Positions 27,970 through 36,432 of a DNA stretch of 64,000 nucleotides are shown piece after piece. The stretch lies in contig NZ_FOAR01000003.1 in assembly GCF_900109755.1 (NCBI RefSeq), forward strand, positions 220,604 to 284,603. Direction: 5' to 3'. Source of the stretch: Pseudomonas agarici (GTDB lineage: Bacteria > Pseudomonadota > Gammaproteobacteria > Pseudomonadales > Pseudomonadaceae). The position numbers were made by a program, and so were the translations under genes. Positions within the stretch are counted from its first letter, which is position 1; the number at the start of each line of letters is the position of its first letter. The notes beneath the pieces were generated by a model. That model saw nothing but the letters and a program-made list of their open reading frames with translations, was not told the origin of the DNA and ran no database searches.

Positions 27970-28514
27970 AGCACCGCCCTCGCCCGCGCCCAGAGTTGCA
28001 ATCGATCCTCGAGGCCGGTGAGGCCGCCGTTGATCTTGCGGGTGATGCTGTTGAATCGATCGGCATCGGCCAGTGCGTTCAACCCTTGTTGCTCCCAGAA
28101 CCAGGCCGCCGACTCGGCAGCCCACTGCGGTTGCTCCAGCAGTTGCGGTTGTTGCAGCAAACGCTCGTCGCCGAACAGCGCGAGGCTGCATTGACGATAA
28201 TTGCCATGCCCGCTGATCTGGAGCAGCCCACGACCGCGATAGCGCTGACCATCGCCGTCGGCATCCGGGGTATTGCCCAAGCGAATAGCGAGGGGGCCCG
28301 TATCGTATTTGCTCAGGTATTGATCACTGCCCAGCTCCCGCACGTGGCGCAGTTGCGCCGACTCATGACCCACCTGGGCCAGGAAGGCGGCGATGCGCTT
28401 GGGGGTGTTGATTTGATGGCGGGACATGGCGGTGTTGAGAGCGGATACAAAAACGCCCGCTTGGGAGCGGGCGTCGGGCATGATTTGCAGCAACTGCTGC
28501 TGGGTAACGGACAT
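27951..28514 (-). CDS. GH19-type endolysin
   Basis: A 187-residue glycoside hydrolase family 19 (chitinase-like lysozyme) enzyme. FLAQVGHESAQLRHV carries the catalytic Glu; the characteristic loop is seen as DGDGQRYRGRGLLQISGHGNY. No signal peptide, so export depends on the tailocin holin at 42557-42892. ATG preceded by CCGGAGAAAACC. Confidence 0.88.
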   Translation of the reverse strand: MSVTQQQLLQIMPDARSQAGVFVSALNTAMSRHQINTPKRIAAFLAQVGHESAQLRHVRELGSDQYLSKYDTGPLAIRLGNTPDADGDGQRYRGRGLLQISGHGNYRQCSLALFGDERLLQQPQLLEQPQWAAESAAWFWEQQGLNALADADRFNSITRKINGGLTGLEDRLQLWARARAVLCVSSI

Positions 28515-28589
28515 GGTTTTCTCCGGGCATAAAAAAGTTTTCGCGGATTGCCGGGAAAATCGCTCTTGATTTTCATGAAAAAGAACTCG

Positions 28590-28910
28590 CTACGCTGGTA
28601 ATCGTAGGCCATGTACTGGATCACCCGCACCCAGTTGATCCGGACTGAATATCCATGGCAATTTTTTCAGCGTTGTCGCCCCAAAACCGCGTCCTGGTGC
28701 TGCCGAAGTCCCAGTTAAGGGCCGAGTATGTGGCGGTTTTCCCTGCTCGGTTGGCGTTAAGGCGCAACGCTTAGGAGTGACAATCAAGCAATACGCACCC
28801 TCCTTTTTGATCAGATCAGCCACCATCACAAAGGTGTACTCCTCCTGCTGGCCATCCTCATAGGTAAGCAACGCAACAACAGTGGTTGTACCGCCCCGGC
28901 GAGGGGGCAT
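28590..28910 (-). CDS. Unrecognised small ORF, possibly a gene fragment
   Basis: A 106-codon frame between the endolysin and the acyltransferase. The first half (RGGTTTVVALLTYEDGQQEE, then YTFVMVADLIKKEGAYCL) looks protein-like; the second half is Pro/Gly-rich and less so. The same frame stays open 13 codons upstream of the ATG, as in an internal fragment. No family recognised; could be a remnant of tail-fibre accessory DNA. Confidence 0.3.
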   Translation of the reverse strand: MPPRRGGTTTVVALLTYEDGQQEEYTFVMVADLIKKEGAYCLIVTPKRCALTPTEQGKPPHTRPLTGTSAAPGRGFGATTLKKLPWIFSPDQLGAGDPVHGLRLPA

Positions 28911-28952
28911 TTTGACGTTCTCGACCTTAAGCGCGCGTTTGCCGCCGAGGAA

Positions 28953-30878
28953 CTACTCAAGGCTGATCGGCATTGAGGAGGGCTGAGAGATGATTCCCTT
29001 AAACAGCCCCCTCAATTGTTCGTTACCCGCGTCAACCAAATGATTGTCATCGTAATAAAGGGATACGCCGTTTTTCGATCCCATGCACTGCCCAGCAGGA
29101 CAAAGATATGGGACTGGGTCGATCACCCGCGCATTACACTGCTTGGCAGCAGCTTCAATCGCACCGTTGGCTGTGCGGTTGCGGCTCTCATAGTCACGTA
29201 GCGGAATCGTGATATCCGACTTGCTCTGAAACACCCTGGCATGCAAGTTTAGCCCCTTATAAATACTGAACGGCATTTCTGGAATTGGTTTGACGATGTA
29301 AACAGGATGGTTTTCAGCTATAGCGCACACCGTGCTGACATACTCGACCGTATAGCTTACGTCCCGAGACAACTTATCCTGCTGAGAATCGCCATTGAAA
29401 TAGACCTGAAAACCATTTTCTCTGCTCGGCTCCAAGTATAGAGATGCCCGGCTAAACAGAACAACCGGTACACCATGATATGAATCTTTCAGCGTCGCCA
29501 GTTTTTCGCCCATAAATCCACGGCATTTGCTTTCAAACTCTTTATTATGCATTTCGAAATTTTTCAGGGTTGGGCATCCGCCACGAGCCCATTCTAAAGC
29601 AGCTTCTTTATTTTCCATCTGAACAGCCGCGGCAGTAGATTGCGCGTGACTGTCACCGAAGATAATCACTGAAATTTCCCCTGTACCCAGCTTGCAGTCA
29701 GCCGCACCGTACTCGTTGGGGTAGCACTCTTGCTTGTACATCTTGCTTGTATAATCCGGCTGACCCAACTCCAGGAATGAGAACCTGATGTCAGGATGTT
29801 TTTTGACAAGTGAGGCAATGATTGCAGACACTCCAACTGCCACAACAAGGAATGCCGCGTACTTGAAAATGGCTTTGGGGGCTGATGCAAAATTCTTCGA
29901 TTTAGACTCTACAAAATAGAACGATAGAGCGCCGAGTGCGAATGATAGGAATATCGAAGCCAGTACATAAGCTGAACTTTCGAGCAGCCCACATATGTAG
30001 AGAAATACCACTATAGGCCAGTGCCACAGATACACGGAATAGGAAATTCCCCCAGTGAACTGAAGGGTTTTGTTGGCACTGAATATTGAGTGAGTGTTTC
30101 CGTAGATAACCAATACTGCGCCCATCACAGGAAGAAGGGCCAGATAGCCTGGCCAGAAATCCTGCTCGGAAAAGTAGAAAATCCCCACCAGAATTGCTGC
30201 CAGCCCCAGCGCCTCAAACACATAACAGGCTCGCTTACCGAGTTGCAGGGGAAACAGGAATGCCAGCCCCCCGGCAATCATCTCCCATGCTCTTGTGGGA
30301 AGCATGTAGAACGCAAAAACCGGAGCAATCTTGGTCATGTATACAGATGCAACCAAGGACGCCGTTGCAAGCAGCACAAGGGCTACCTTTGTTACTTTTA
30401 CGCCCGTATGCTTAAATAATAACATTAATAGAACGGGATAGAGCATATAGAACTGCCATTCTACGGATAATGACCAAGTATGCAACAACCAATTTTCGTG
30501 CAAGGGTGCGTCAAAATAGTTCCCTTCTTTTGCGAAATCAAAGTTTGAACTGAAGAGCAGGGCACTCTTGATGGTCTTGATCGAGTCGCGGTAGTCATCC
30601 AACGGCAGGTACAAAAACCCGAATATCAGGAGTGCAATACACAAGACCAACAATGCAGGAATAATTCTCCTCGCCCTGGAGGCGTAAAAACTGAGCAACG
30701 AAAACTGCTGCTCTTGCAGTCCTTTGAAGATAATCCCGGTCATCAAAAAACCAGAAATTACAAAGAAAATATCTACTCCTGTAAAGCCCCCGCCAAACCC
30801 CCTGATTTTGAAGTGAAAAAGCACTACGGATATGACCGCAACTGCCCGTAACGCATTTATGTTTTTTCTAAACTGCAT
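28953..30878 (-). CDS. OafA-type O-acyltransferase with SGNH domain
   Basis: A 641-residue membrane acyltransferase. The first about 360 residues are an acyltransferase-3 domain with about ten helices, starting INALRAVAVISVVLFHF (Arg-x10-His motif) and GVDIFFVISGFLMTG. The C-terminal about 270 residues form a periplasmic SGNH domain with IIFGDSHAQS (catalytic Ser region) and YYDDNHL (Asp-x-x-His). This two-domain layout is that of enzymes that O-acetylate LPS O-antigen. Base composition is clearly AT-richer than the tailocin genes, suggesting recent acquisition. It lies between the tail fibre and the lysis genes on the same strand. The start has no strong ribosome site. Acetyl donor and target sugar are inferred. 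Confidence 0.85.
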   Translation of the reverse strand: MQFRKNINALRAVAVISVVLFHFKIRGFGGGFTGVDIFFVISGFLMTGIIFKGLQEQQFSLLSFYASRARRIIPALLVLCIALLIFGFLYLPLDDYRDSIKTIKSALLFSSNFDFAKEGNYFDAPLHENWLLHTWSLSVEWQFYMLYPVLLMLLFKHTGVKVTKVALVLLATASLVASVYMTKIAPVFAFYMLPTRAWEMIAGGLAFLFPLQLGKRACYVFEALGLAAILVGIFYFSEQDFWPGYLALLPVMGAVLVIYGNTHSIFSANKTLQFTGGISYSVYLWHWPIVVFLYICGLLESSAYVLASIFLSFALGALSFYFVESKSKNFASAPKAIFKYAAFLVVAVGVSAIIASLVKKHPDIRFSFLELGQPDYTSKMYKQECYPNEYGAADCKLGTGEISVIIFGDSHAQSTAAAVQMENKEAALEWARGGCPTLKNFEMHNKEFESKCRGFMGEKLATLKDSYHGVPVVLFSRASLYLEPSRENGFQVYFNGDSQQDKLSRDVSYTVEYVSTVCAIAENHPVYIVKPIPEMPFSIYKGLNLHARVFQSKSDITIPLRDYESRNRTANGAIEAAAKQCNARVIDPVPYLCPAGQCMGSKNGVSLYYDDNHLVDAGNEQLRGLFKGIISQPSSMPISLE

Positions 30879-31648
30879 TTGTTTTTCCGTTACTTTGGTG
30901 ATATCAGCGCGGCCCGATGGGCCTGAAGGCTATTCATCGTCGCATTTTTCCTCGCTATCCGGCCTCCTTAACGCGTTACACAGCCGTTTAAAGACTCACA
31001 TAAATAGGTCCGCCCTAAACGCTCGACCTACTCGACTCTCGAAGAATGCAGAATGCCCAACAACCAATCGACCGACGGGCGGCCAACCCTTCATGCCTAC
31101 CTCCAACCTTGTATTGCACAATGCTACCTTCGCCCCTGTCAAGACCGACAGGTGAAAGTGGACATGCGGGTATCAACCCAGCGCCCACCATTGCTGGTCC
31201 ACATGGATCGACAGGACGGTATCCATAGCATCAACTATAAGCCCTTGGTTTGAACCAAGGTATCACCCACGGCGTGCATTTTCGGCACATCAACACAGAG
31301 CAGCCCCTCACCGCATCCTCTTGGTAATCGTTCATGACCGCCTCGATAGAAGGGCTCCAGTTCTGTTGTCAGTGCCTACCATGAGATTACGGCGTCGATT
31401 TCAACCAGAAAACGATCGCGACGCCTCAGCTTATTCTTGGTGGTGTATTCAAGGGCGGAAAAGTTCGACTGCATGGCAGGCAGACTGGCTGTTGTGCAGG
31501 GTGGCTGACCCTCTCAAATCAAGCGTTATGGCGGAACTGCTTGGAGAGGGACAAGAATAAATCAGCGTTTCCCTAAACATAATTGATGCCTCATGATTCC
31601 TTGTTCGTCAGGAGTAGAGGCGCGAAGATCTCCCCACGACAGAAGAAC
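30879..31648. other. Gene-poor junction between tail fibre and acyltransferase
   Basis: About 770 bases with no intact gene. It contains the IS5-like fragment (31346-31474) and a perfect short dyad CCTTGGTT-TG-AACCAAGG (31243-31260). No tail-fibre assembly chaperone, often found at this place, could be identified. The rest is unrecognised and looks like recombination debris. Confidence 0.5.
31346..31474 (-). pseudogene. IS5-family transposase N-terminal fragment
   Basis: From an ATG at 31474 the minus strand reads MQSNFSALEYTTKNKLRRRD, then RFLVEIDAVISW, an in-frame TAG, then ALTTELEPFY. This matches the remembered start of IS5-group transposases (FSxxEYxxKKKxTRRDRFLxEIxAVxPWxxLxxxLxPFY). 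Homology is lost after that. No terminal inverted repeats of an intact element were found, so this is a decayed remnant. Confidence 0.7.
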
Positions 31649-32794
31649 TCAGTACTTGATGACGTAGAGCAACGCCATGTTGCGTGGCCGAGACTCATTC
31701 CCACCCGATGCGGCAACTGTAATCGCATGTGTATGATCTTCTGTCTGGGCAACACTGATCACGTGTGTATGATCCACAGCAGCATTTATGGTCAGAGTGT
31801 GCGAGTGCGCGCCCGCCGCATTGGTGTATTGGGTCCCATAAGCTTGACGCCCACCACCAACACTCCCGTTGTCAAGATCGGTATACCCCATGGTTAAACC
31901 GTGTTGATGGTTCCCATCGGTCGATGTGCTACCTGTATGAGTATGTTCCCCGGCGGCTCCGGAGGACGCCGTGTGATTGTGCGACCCTGCAGCTCCTGAG
32001 CTGGCTCCATGGTTGTGGGAGGCATTCTGCGAATCCTGAAAACTACCGAGCGTCCTCCCCGAGTCAACACCTCGCCCATCATCCCAACCTCGGATGAACT
32101 CTCCTCGAAAATCCGGAAGATTGAAAGTCGATACGCCGTCCCCTTCACCGAAACGAATATCAATGGCACTAAAAAGTGCGGGGTATTGAGCACGTGAAAC
32201 CGCATCACCATTGCACTTGAGCCAGCCTTTGGGCGGCTGTGTGGTCGCAACAGCCTTGACGTCCCCTACATCGGCGCCAGTCTGTTTGGCTGCTCCGGAA
32301 CTCGCAATCAGAACCCACGCCCCATCACCAATCGAGCCGTTCCACTGCACCCATACATCGCCGCCAGCAACGATTTCACCGCCGAGTAACGGCACATGAT
32401 CAATACCGAGGATTGATTTTGGGGCCAAGCCATTAGGTGAAAAGGTGCTGGCTCCGGTGTTGCCAGTCAGGGCCTTGAAACGTAACGTCACACCATCTAC
32501 AAGTGCCGTGAGAGCCGGAGCATAAGTCGCAATATAGGTGCCAGCCCCCCCCGTATCCAAAGCATACTTAACAGAGTCAAATTGACTCATCTTCTGGATA
32601 GACAGCAGTAGTTGCCCAAGATCGGCTTCATCAGGAACCAGACCAGCCGCCTTAACTACATTCACAATTTCATCAGTAATTGAATTCCCCCACTCCGCTG
32701 GTATCAGTGAACCTGACGCGCCCGTCACCGGATTCTCATCTACGAACTTGCCGTTCACCAACCCTACACTGGGTACACTCTTTGGATAATCCAT
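31649..32794 (-). CDS. Tailocin tail fibre/collar-domain protein
   Basis: A 381-residue receptor-binding tail protein. The N-terminal about 100 residues (MDYPKSVPSVGLVNGKF, VTGASGSLIPAEWGNSITDE) attach to the baseplate. A phage collar domain is at about 175-250 (GDVKAVATTQPPKGWLKCNG, then FNLPDFRGEFIRGWD). The C-terminal third carries seven His-x-His motifs (HNH, HNH, HTH, HQH, HSH, HTH, HTH), which in related short fibres bind metal and stabilise the trimer tip. It should determine the killing spectrum. Confidence 0.88.
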   Translation of the reverse strand: MDYPKSVPSVGLVNGKFVDENPVTGASGSLIPAEWGNSITDEIVNVVKAAGLVPDEADLGQLLLSIQKMSQFDSVKYALDTGGAGTYIATYAPALTALVDGVTLRFKALTGNTGASTFSPNGLAPKSILGIDHVPLLGGEIVAGGDVWVQWNGSIGDGAWVLIASSGAAKQTGADVGDVKAVATTQPPKGWLKCNGDAVSRAQYPALFSAIDIRFGEGDGVSTFNLPDFRGEFIRGWDDGRGVDSGRTLGSFQDSQNASHNHGASSGAAGSHNHTASSGAAGEHTHTGSTSTDGNHQHGLTMGYTDLDNGSVGGGRQAYGTQYTNAAGAHSHTLTINAAVDHTHVISVAQTEDHTHAITVAASGGNESRPRNMALLYVIKY

Positions 32795-32805
32795 ACTCTC
32801 AACCT

Positions 32806-33405
32806 CTAATCATAATTAATATGCACCAGCGTATGTGCTGGCGCGGTGCGGTGTATCAGGCATTCCAGGGCGCTGCCGGGGTTGGCGCCGAAGCGCTCGC
32901 CCCAGTAGCTGGCACCGAAACGACGGCCCATAAGCAACCGCCCGCCGGTATTAAGCGTCCACATGAATTGCGCCTGCCAGGTGCCGAAACGCGCCTTGCC
33001 GAACCGTGCCCGGCCCATGCGCGGGGTCTGCAGTTCGGTGACGCTGGCATTCGGATAACCCTGGCTGCGGGCGATATCGATGAAGTAGCCGATGCTCTGG
33101 TCGCCCACCGCCAGCAGGCGCCGACGCACCGCCAGGCGACGGTCGTCGAACAGCGGCTTGGGACCCAGGCACGGGTCAGGCAGGTTCATCACCCGCTCCC
33201 AGTCCGGCACCAGCTCGCTGACGGTCACCGGGTCCACTTCGTTGATCAGGTCGACCGCGCGGGCATCGACCCGCGCCAGCTCCTGGGCAATGCCCAACAG
33301 CACCTGCTGGATCTGCGGCACCTGTTCCGGATCCCACGCGGGACCGGCCGGCAGCAGGCTGCGCAGTTGCTCTTGGTATTGCGCGGCGGTTCTTATTCCA
33401 GCCAT
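32806..33405 (-). CDS. Baseplate protein YmfQ/gp48-like (DUF2313)
   Basis: A 199-residue DUF2313 protein equivalent to Mu gp48, linking baseplate wedge and fibre. It opens with YQEQLRSLLPAGPAWDPEQ and has DPVTVSELVPDWERVMNLPD in the middle, typical of the family. It overlaps the preceding baseplate J gene by 13 bases. Confidence 0.88.
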   Translation of the reverse strand: MAGIRTAAQYQEQLRSLLPAGPAWDPEQVPQIQQVLLGIAQELARVDARAVDLINEVDPVTVSELVPDWERVMNLPDPCLGPKPLFDDRRLAVRRRLLAVGDQSIGYFIDIARSQGYPNASVTELQTPRMGRARFGKARFGTWQAQFMWTLNTGGRLLMGRRFGASYWGERFGANPGSALECLIHRTAPAHTLVHINYD

Positions 33406-34433
33406 ACGCAGCCTCCGAAGGTCAGCAACTGGTTGGTGGCCGCGGGCACATCGGCGGACGGCGTGACCAGCAGATGATCGTTCTCGCCACTGGCGCTGCT
33501 GATGGATTCGGCGATATGGGTCAGCAACAGGGTTTCCCCCAGACCGCCTTCACGGTTGTGCAGATCGCGCAGTTGCGCCTCGACCGCAGCGCGGGTGGCG
33601 CTGGTATCCGGCACCAGGCGCAGGGTGTAGGTGATCGGCACCAGCACCGGCGCCAGCACCTGCAACTGCGCCGTCACCGGCCGCAATGGCTCGATATAGG
33701 CCTGGACCAGCGCCAGTTGCGCGGCATCCGGCAGCGGCACGGGGTCGTCGTCACGCATGACAAACAACCCGACAGTGCCCGGCCCCAGGTAGTTGCCACG
33801 GCACCAGGCCCGAGTAATGCCCTGGCACTCCAGCGCCCAGGTTTCGTAGTCAGCCGCCGAACCGCCATGGGGCGTGACGCGATATGAGCGAATAACCCGC
33901 GCGCGCAGGGACTCAAGGCTTTCCTGCGCCACACCGCCGGTCAGGCCCGGCGTCAGTACCGTGAAGGTGTTGCCGATACCTTGCACCGGCTGCACCGGAA
34001 ACAGGGTCAGGCCGGCATCGGCATTGCCCAGGCTGCCGGCATCCAACGCCTGGATCGGCGCGGTGTTGGTGCCGTCGCTGGTGGTGCCGCCGAGGGTCAC
34101 CTTGTAGCTGCGACCGTCACTGGTCTGCAGTAGGGTGTCGGCGTCCAGCACCGCTCCGGCGGCGGCGCTAAAACCGACGCTGCCAACGGCGGCCTGAGCG
34201 GCCTTGCGCGGTTGGTGCAGACGCAGTGCGGCAATACGCTCCAGGGTGGTTTCGTCGGCGGTGTCGGGCAGGATCTGCTCGGCGATCCAGTCGAGGTAAC
34301 CGTACAGGCCGAAGGCGGCGCCACTGAGCGTGCGGGCCAGGACCTGGGCATCGGACTGGCGCAGCGAATCGCTGGCCAGGTCGCTTTGGGTGCGGTTGAT
34401 CAGCACCGGCAGCGAAGGGGTTTCAAACGGCAT
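33393..34433 (-). CDS. Baseplate J/gp47 family protein
   Basis: A 346-residue wedge protein of the contractile tail baseplate (Mu gp47, P2 J). Landmarks: LPVLINRTQSDLASD at the start, YLDWIAEQILPDTADETTLE (about 45-64), RVTPHGGSAADYETWALECQ (about 180). Overlaps gp46 by 11 bases. Confidence 0.92.
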   Translation of the reverse strand: MPFETPSLPVLINRTQSDLASDSLRQSDAQVLARTLSGAAFGLYGYLDWIAEQILPDTADETTLERIAALRLHQPRKAAQAAVGSVGFSAAAGAVLDADTLLQTSDGRSYKVTLGGTTSDGTNTAPIQALDAGSLGNADAGLTLFPVQPVQGIGNTFTVLTPGLTGGVAQESLESLRARVIRSYRVTPHGGSAADYETWALECQGITRAWCRGNYLGPGTVGLFVMRDDDPVPLPDAAQLALVQAYIEPLRPVTAQLQVLAPVLVPITYTLRLVPDTSATRAAVEAQLRDLHNREGGLGETLLLTHIAESISSASGENDHLLVTPSADVPAATNQLLTFGGCVWLE

Positions 34434-34821
34434 AAGTCACCTGCCAACTGTTGTTCGGGTTGATATCCAGGCGCTCGCCGCCGGCCAGGATCAGAACCGT
34501 GCGCAGGTTCAGTCGCTGGGCGTCGAGCCGTTCGGTGGTAATCTCGATGGCACTGCAATGGCCGTCGTCGATCAACCATTGCAGGGCTTCACGGGCATAG
34601 AATTGGGCGTCGAGCTGAGTCCGCGCGGTCAGCTTGACCCGTCGCAACAGCCACAGCCGCGAACCGATGCGGTCGTCGCTCACCACCGGAAAACTGTCGC
34701 CCCACCAACCGAAACGTTCATCGTCGTCGATAGGATCGTTAGAGTTGGCGCGACGCCAGGTGAACAGACTGATCAGCACCGAACGGGTCAGCGCCGCCTT
34801 GAGGTTATGGGAGACGAACAT
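34423..34821 (-). CDS. Phage GP46 family baseplate protein
   Basis: A 132-residue protein of the Mu gp46/P2 W-like (gp25-related) wedge family. Internal landmarks: SVLISLFTWRRAN, then DDDERFGWWGDSFP, typical of GP46. Start and preceding stop overlap (ATGA). Confidence 0.88.
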   Translation of the reverse strand: MFVSHNLKAALTRSVLISLFTWRRANSNDPIDDDERFGWWGDSFPVVSDDRIGSRLWLLRRVKLTARTQLDAQFYAREALQWLIDDGHCSAIEITTERLDAQRLNLRTVLILAGGERLDINPNNSWQVTYAV

Positions 34822-35330
34822 CAGGCACCTCCCGCCGGTACGCCAGTCTGGCCGGTGCCTGGCTGGATACCGCCGTGTACATGCTGGATCTGGCTGATGC
34901 CGCTGGCGAGTTGGTCGCCCTGGGAGACGATCTTGCCGGTCTGGGTCAAGGTCGGGCTGTCGAGGTTGATGGCGGTGCTGGCGCGGATGTTCAGGGTGCC
35001 GGTGTCGATATCGATGATCCTTCCGCGCTTGAAGTGGATCCGGTCGCCTTCGTCGGTGTAGAGGGCGATCTCACCAGGGGCGAGGTTTTGCAGGCGATAG
35101 CGGCGGTCGGCGACCACCAGCACGATGCCGTGGGAGCGATCGCCGCCGAGAAAGGTCGCGATGCCTTCGGCGCCGGCCAGTGGGTTGCTGGTGAAACCGT
35201 AGGGCTCGAAATGCTCCATGTCGTCGTTCACTTCACCGGCGGTCAGGCGCATTTGCAGCGATTGCAGTTTATTGGCCGAATTGGCGAGCACGACGGTGCC
35301 GCGCGCCAGTAGGCGTGTCAGTAGGCTCAT
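34821..35330 (-). CDS. Baseplate spike protein gpV/gp45-like
   Basis: A 169-residue membrane-puncturing spike of the Mu gp45/P2 V type. After an N-terminal OB-like part (YGFTSNPLAGAEGIATFLGG) comes a beta-prism region ending IQHVHGGIQPGTGQTGVP; the His-x-His near the tip is the usual iron site of the spike apex. ATG preceded by AAGGA; an upstream TTG start is less likely. Confidence 0.88.
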   Translation of the reverse strand: MSLLTRLLARGTVVLANSANKLQSLQMRLTAGEVNDDMEHFEPYGFTSNPLAGAEGIATFLGGDRSHGIVLVVADRRYRLQNLAPGEIALYTDEGDRIHFKRGRIIDIDTGTLNIRASTAINLDSPTLTQTGKIVSQGDQLASGISQIQHVHGGIQPGTGQTGVPAGGA

Positions 35331-35382
35331 GGTCAGTTCCTTGGGCAAGCGGTGTGTCAGGCAGGAGTGGAACGAGGAAGGA

Positions 35383-36429
35383 CTATTTCGGGGTCTTGGC
35401 GGGCGTCGGCGTGGCCTCGAAAACCTGCGGCGGCGCCACGTCCAGGGTGGTAATCGAACCCTGTGCGGACAGCGAATAGGTCACTTTTGAAATCAACATG
35501 TCCTGATCCAGATCCAGCACCGGGTCCTTCACCCGCACCAGCAGATTGTGTCGCCACAGATCGCCGTTGGACTGTCGCCAGCCCTGTACGGTGTAGCTCG
35601 TGGCCAGGGCTTTGCCGGTGCGGGTGGCGCGCTCCCAATCGGCCCGTTGCTGGGCCAGCTCCGGGGTGAGCTGCACGCTTTCGCTGATCACCGTGACCCG
35701 CTTGCGCAGCGCATGGGTGTCACTGGACACACCCGACACTTCGCTGACCGCGCTGCCGCTGTTCTGGTCGTTGCCCTTGTGCTGGCCGATGACCCGGTAC
35801 TCGGAAAACACCGTGCTGTAATCCCGCGCGGTAGTGGCCGAGAGGATGTTCTGGCCCAGCTCCAGGACATCGCCGGCACGCCCGGCACTTCCCGGCTTGG
35901 CGAGCACCAGGTTGCCGTCGGCATCATCGGTGGAAAACACTCGGTACAAGGTCAACAGACGGTCAATGGACTTGAATACCGTTTCCCCCGGCACAATGCT
36001 GTGGGTCTGCAACTGGGTGGTCTCCGCGATCTCGCTACGCACATTGACCTTGTAGGGTTTGGCGAGCGCCTCGACGATCTTCAACATACCCTGCTGACGC
36101 CACTGGCTCGGCTGGTTGATGGCCGCGCAATCCACCAGGTCGCGGGTCAGCGAACTGCCCTCGATGGTCAGGCTGATCTGATTGCCGTCATAGCGGATGG
36201 GCGCCTGGTACACGTAACCGGTCAGGACCAGGTCGCAGCCGATCAAGACCGAGCAACGAGCCCCCGCCTTGATGGGCACCGCCTGGGTCTGTCCCGGCCA
36301 TTTCCAGGTGATACCGAGCTTGAAGGTGCGGAACTGGCGCTCGAGATCGGCACTGATTTCAACGGTCTTCCAGCCCTCATAACTCAGGCCGTCAACTAAC
36401 AGGACAACAGCATTGTCGATATCAGTCAT
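35383..36429 (-). CDS. Baseplate hub protein gp44-like
   Basis: A 348-residue hub protein of the Mu gp44 (gpP)/P2 D type. Landmarks: VVLLVDGLSYEGWKTVEIS, LTGYVYQAPIRYDGNQISLT and YTVQGWRQSNGDLWRHNLLV. Lies upstream of the spike in the usual Mu/SfV order. Confidence 0.88.
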   Translation of the reverse strand: MTDIDNAVVLLVDGLSYEGWKTVEISADLERQFRTFKLGITWKWPGQTQAVPIKAGARCSVLIGCDLVLTGYVYQAPIRYDGNQISLTIEGSSLTRDLVDCAAINQPSQWRQQGMLKIVEALAKPYKVNVRSEIAETTQLQTHSIVPGETVFKSIDRLLTLYRVFSTDDADGNLVLAKPGSAGRAGDVLELGQNILSATTARDYSTVFSEYRVIGQHKGNDQNSGSAVSEVSGVSSDTHALRKRVTVISESVQLTPELAQQRADWERATRTGKALATSYTVQGWRQSNGDLWRHNLLVRVKDPVLDLDQDMLISKVTYSLSAQGSITTLDVAPPQVFEATPTPAKTPK

Positions 36430-36432
36430 GAC

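Noticed and set aside
31321..31560. 79-codon plus-strand frame upstream of the tail fibre
   Set aside because: It is the antisense of the IS5-like fragment and shows no features of its own.
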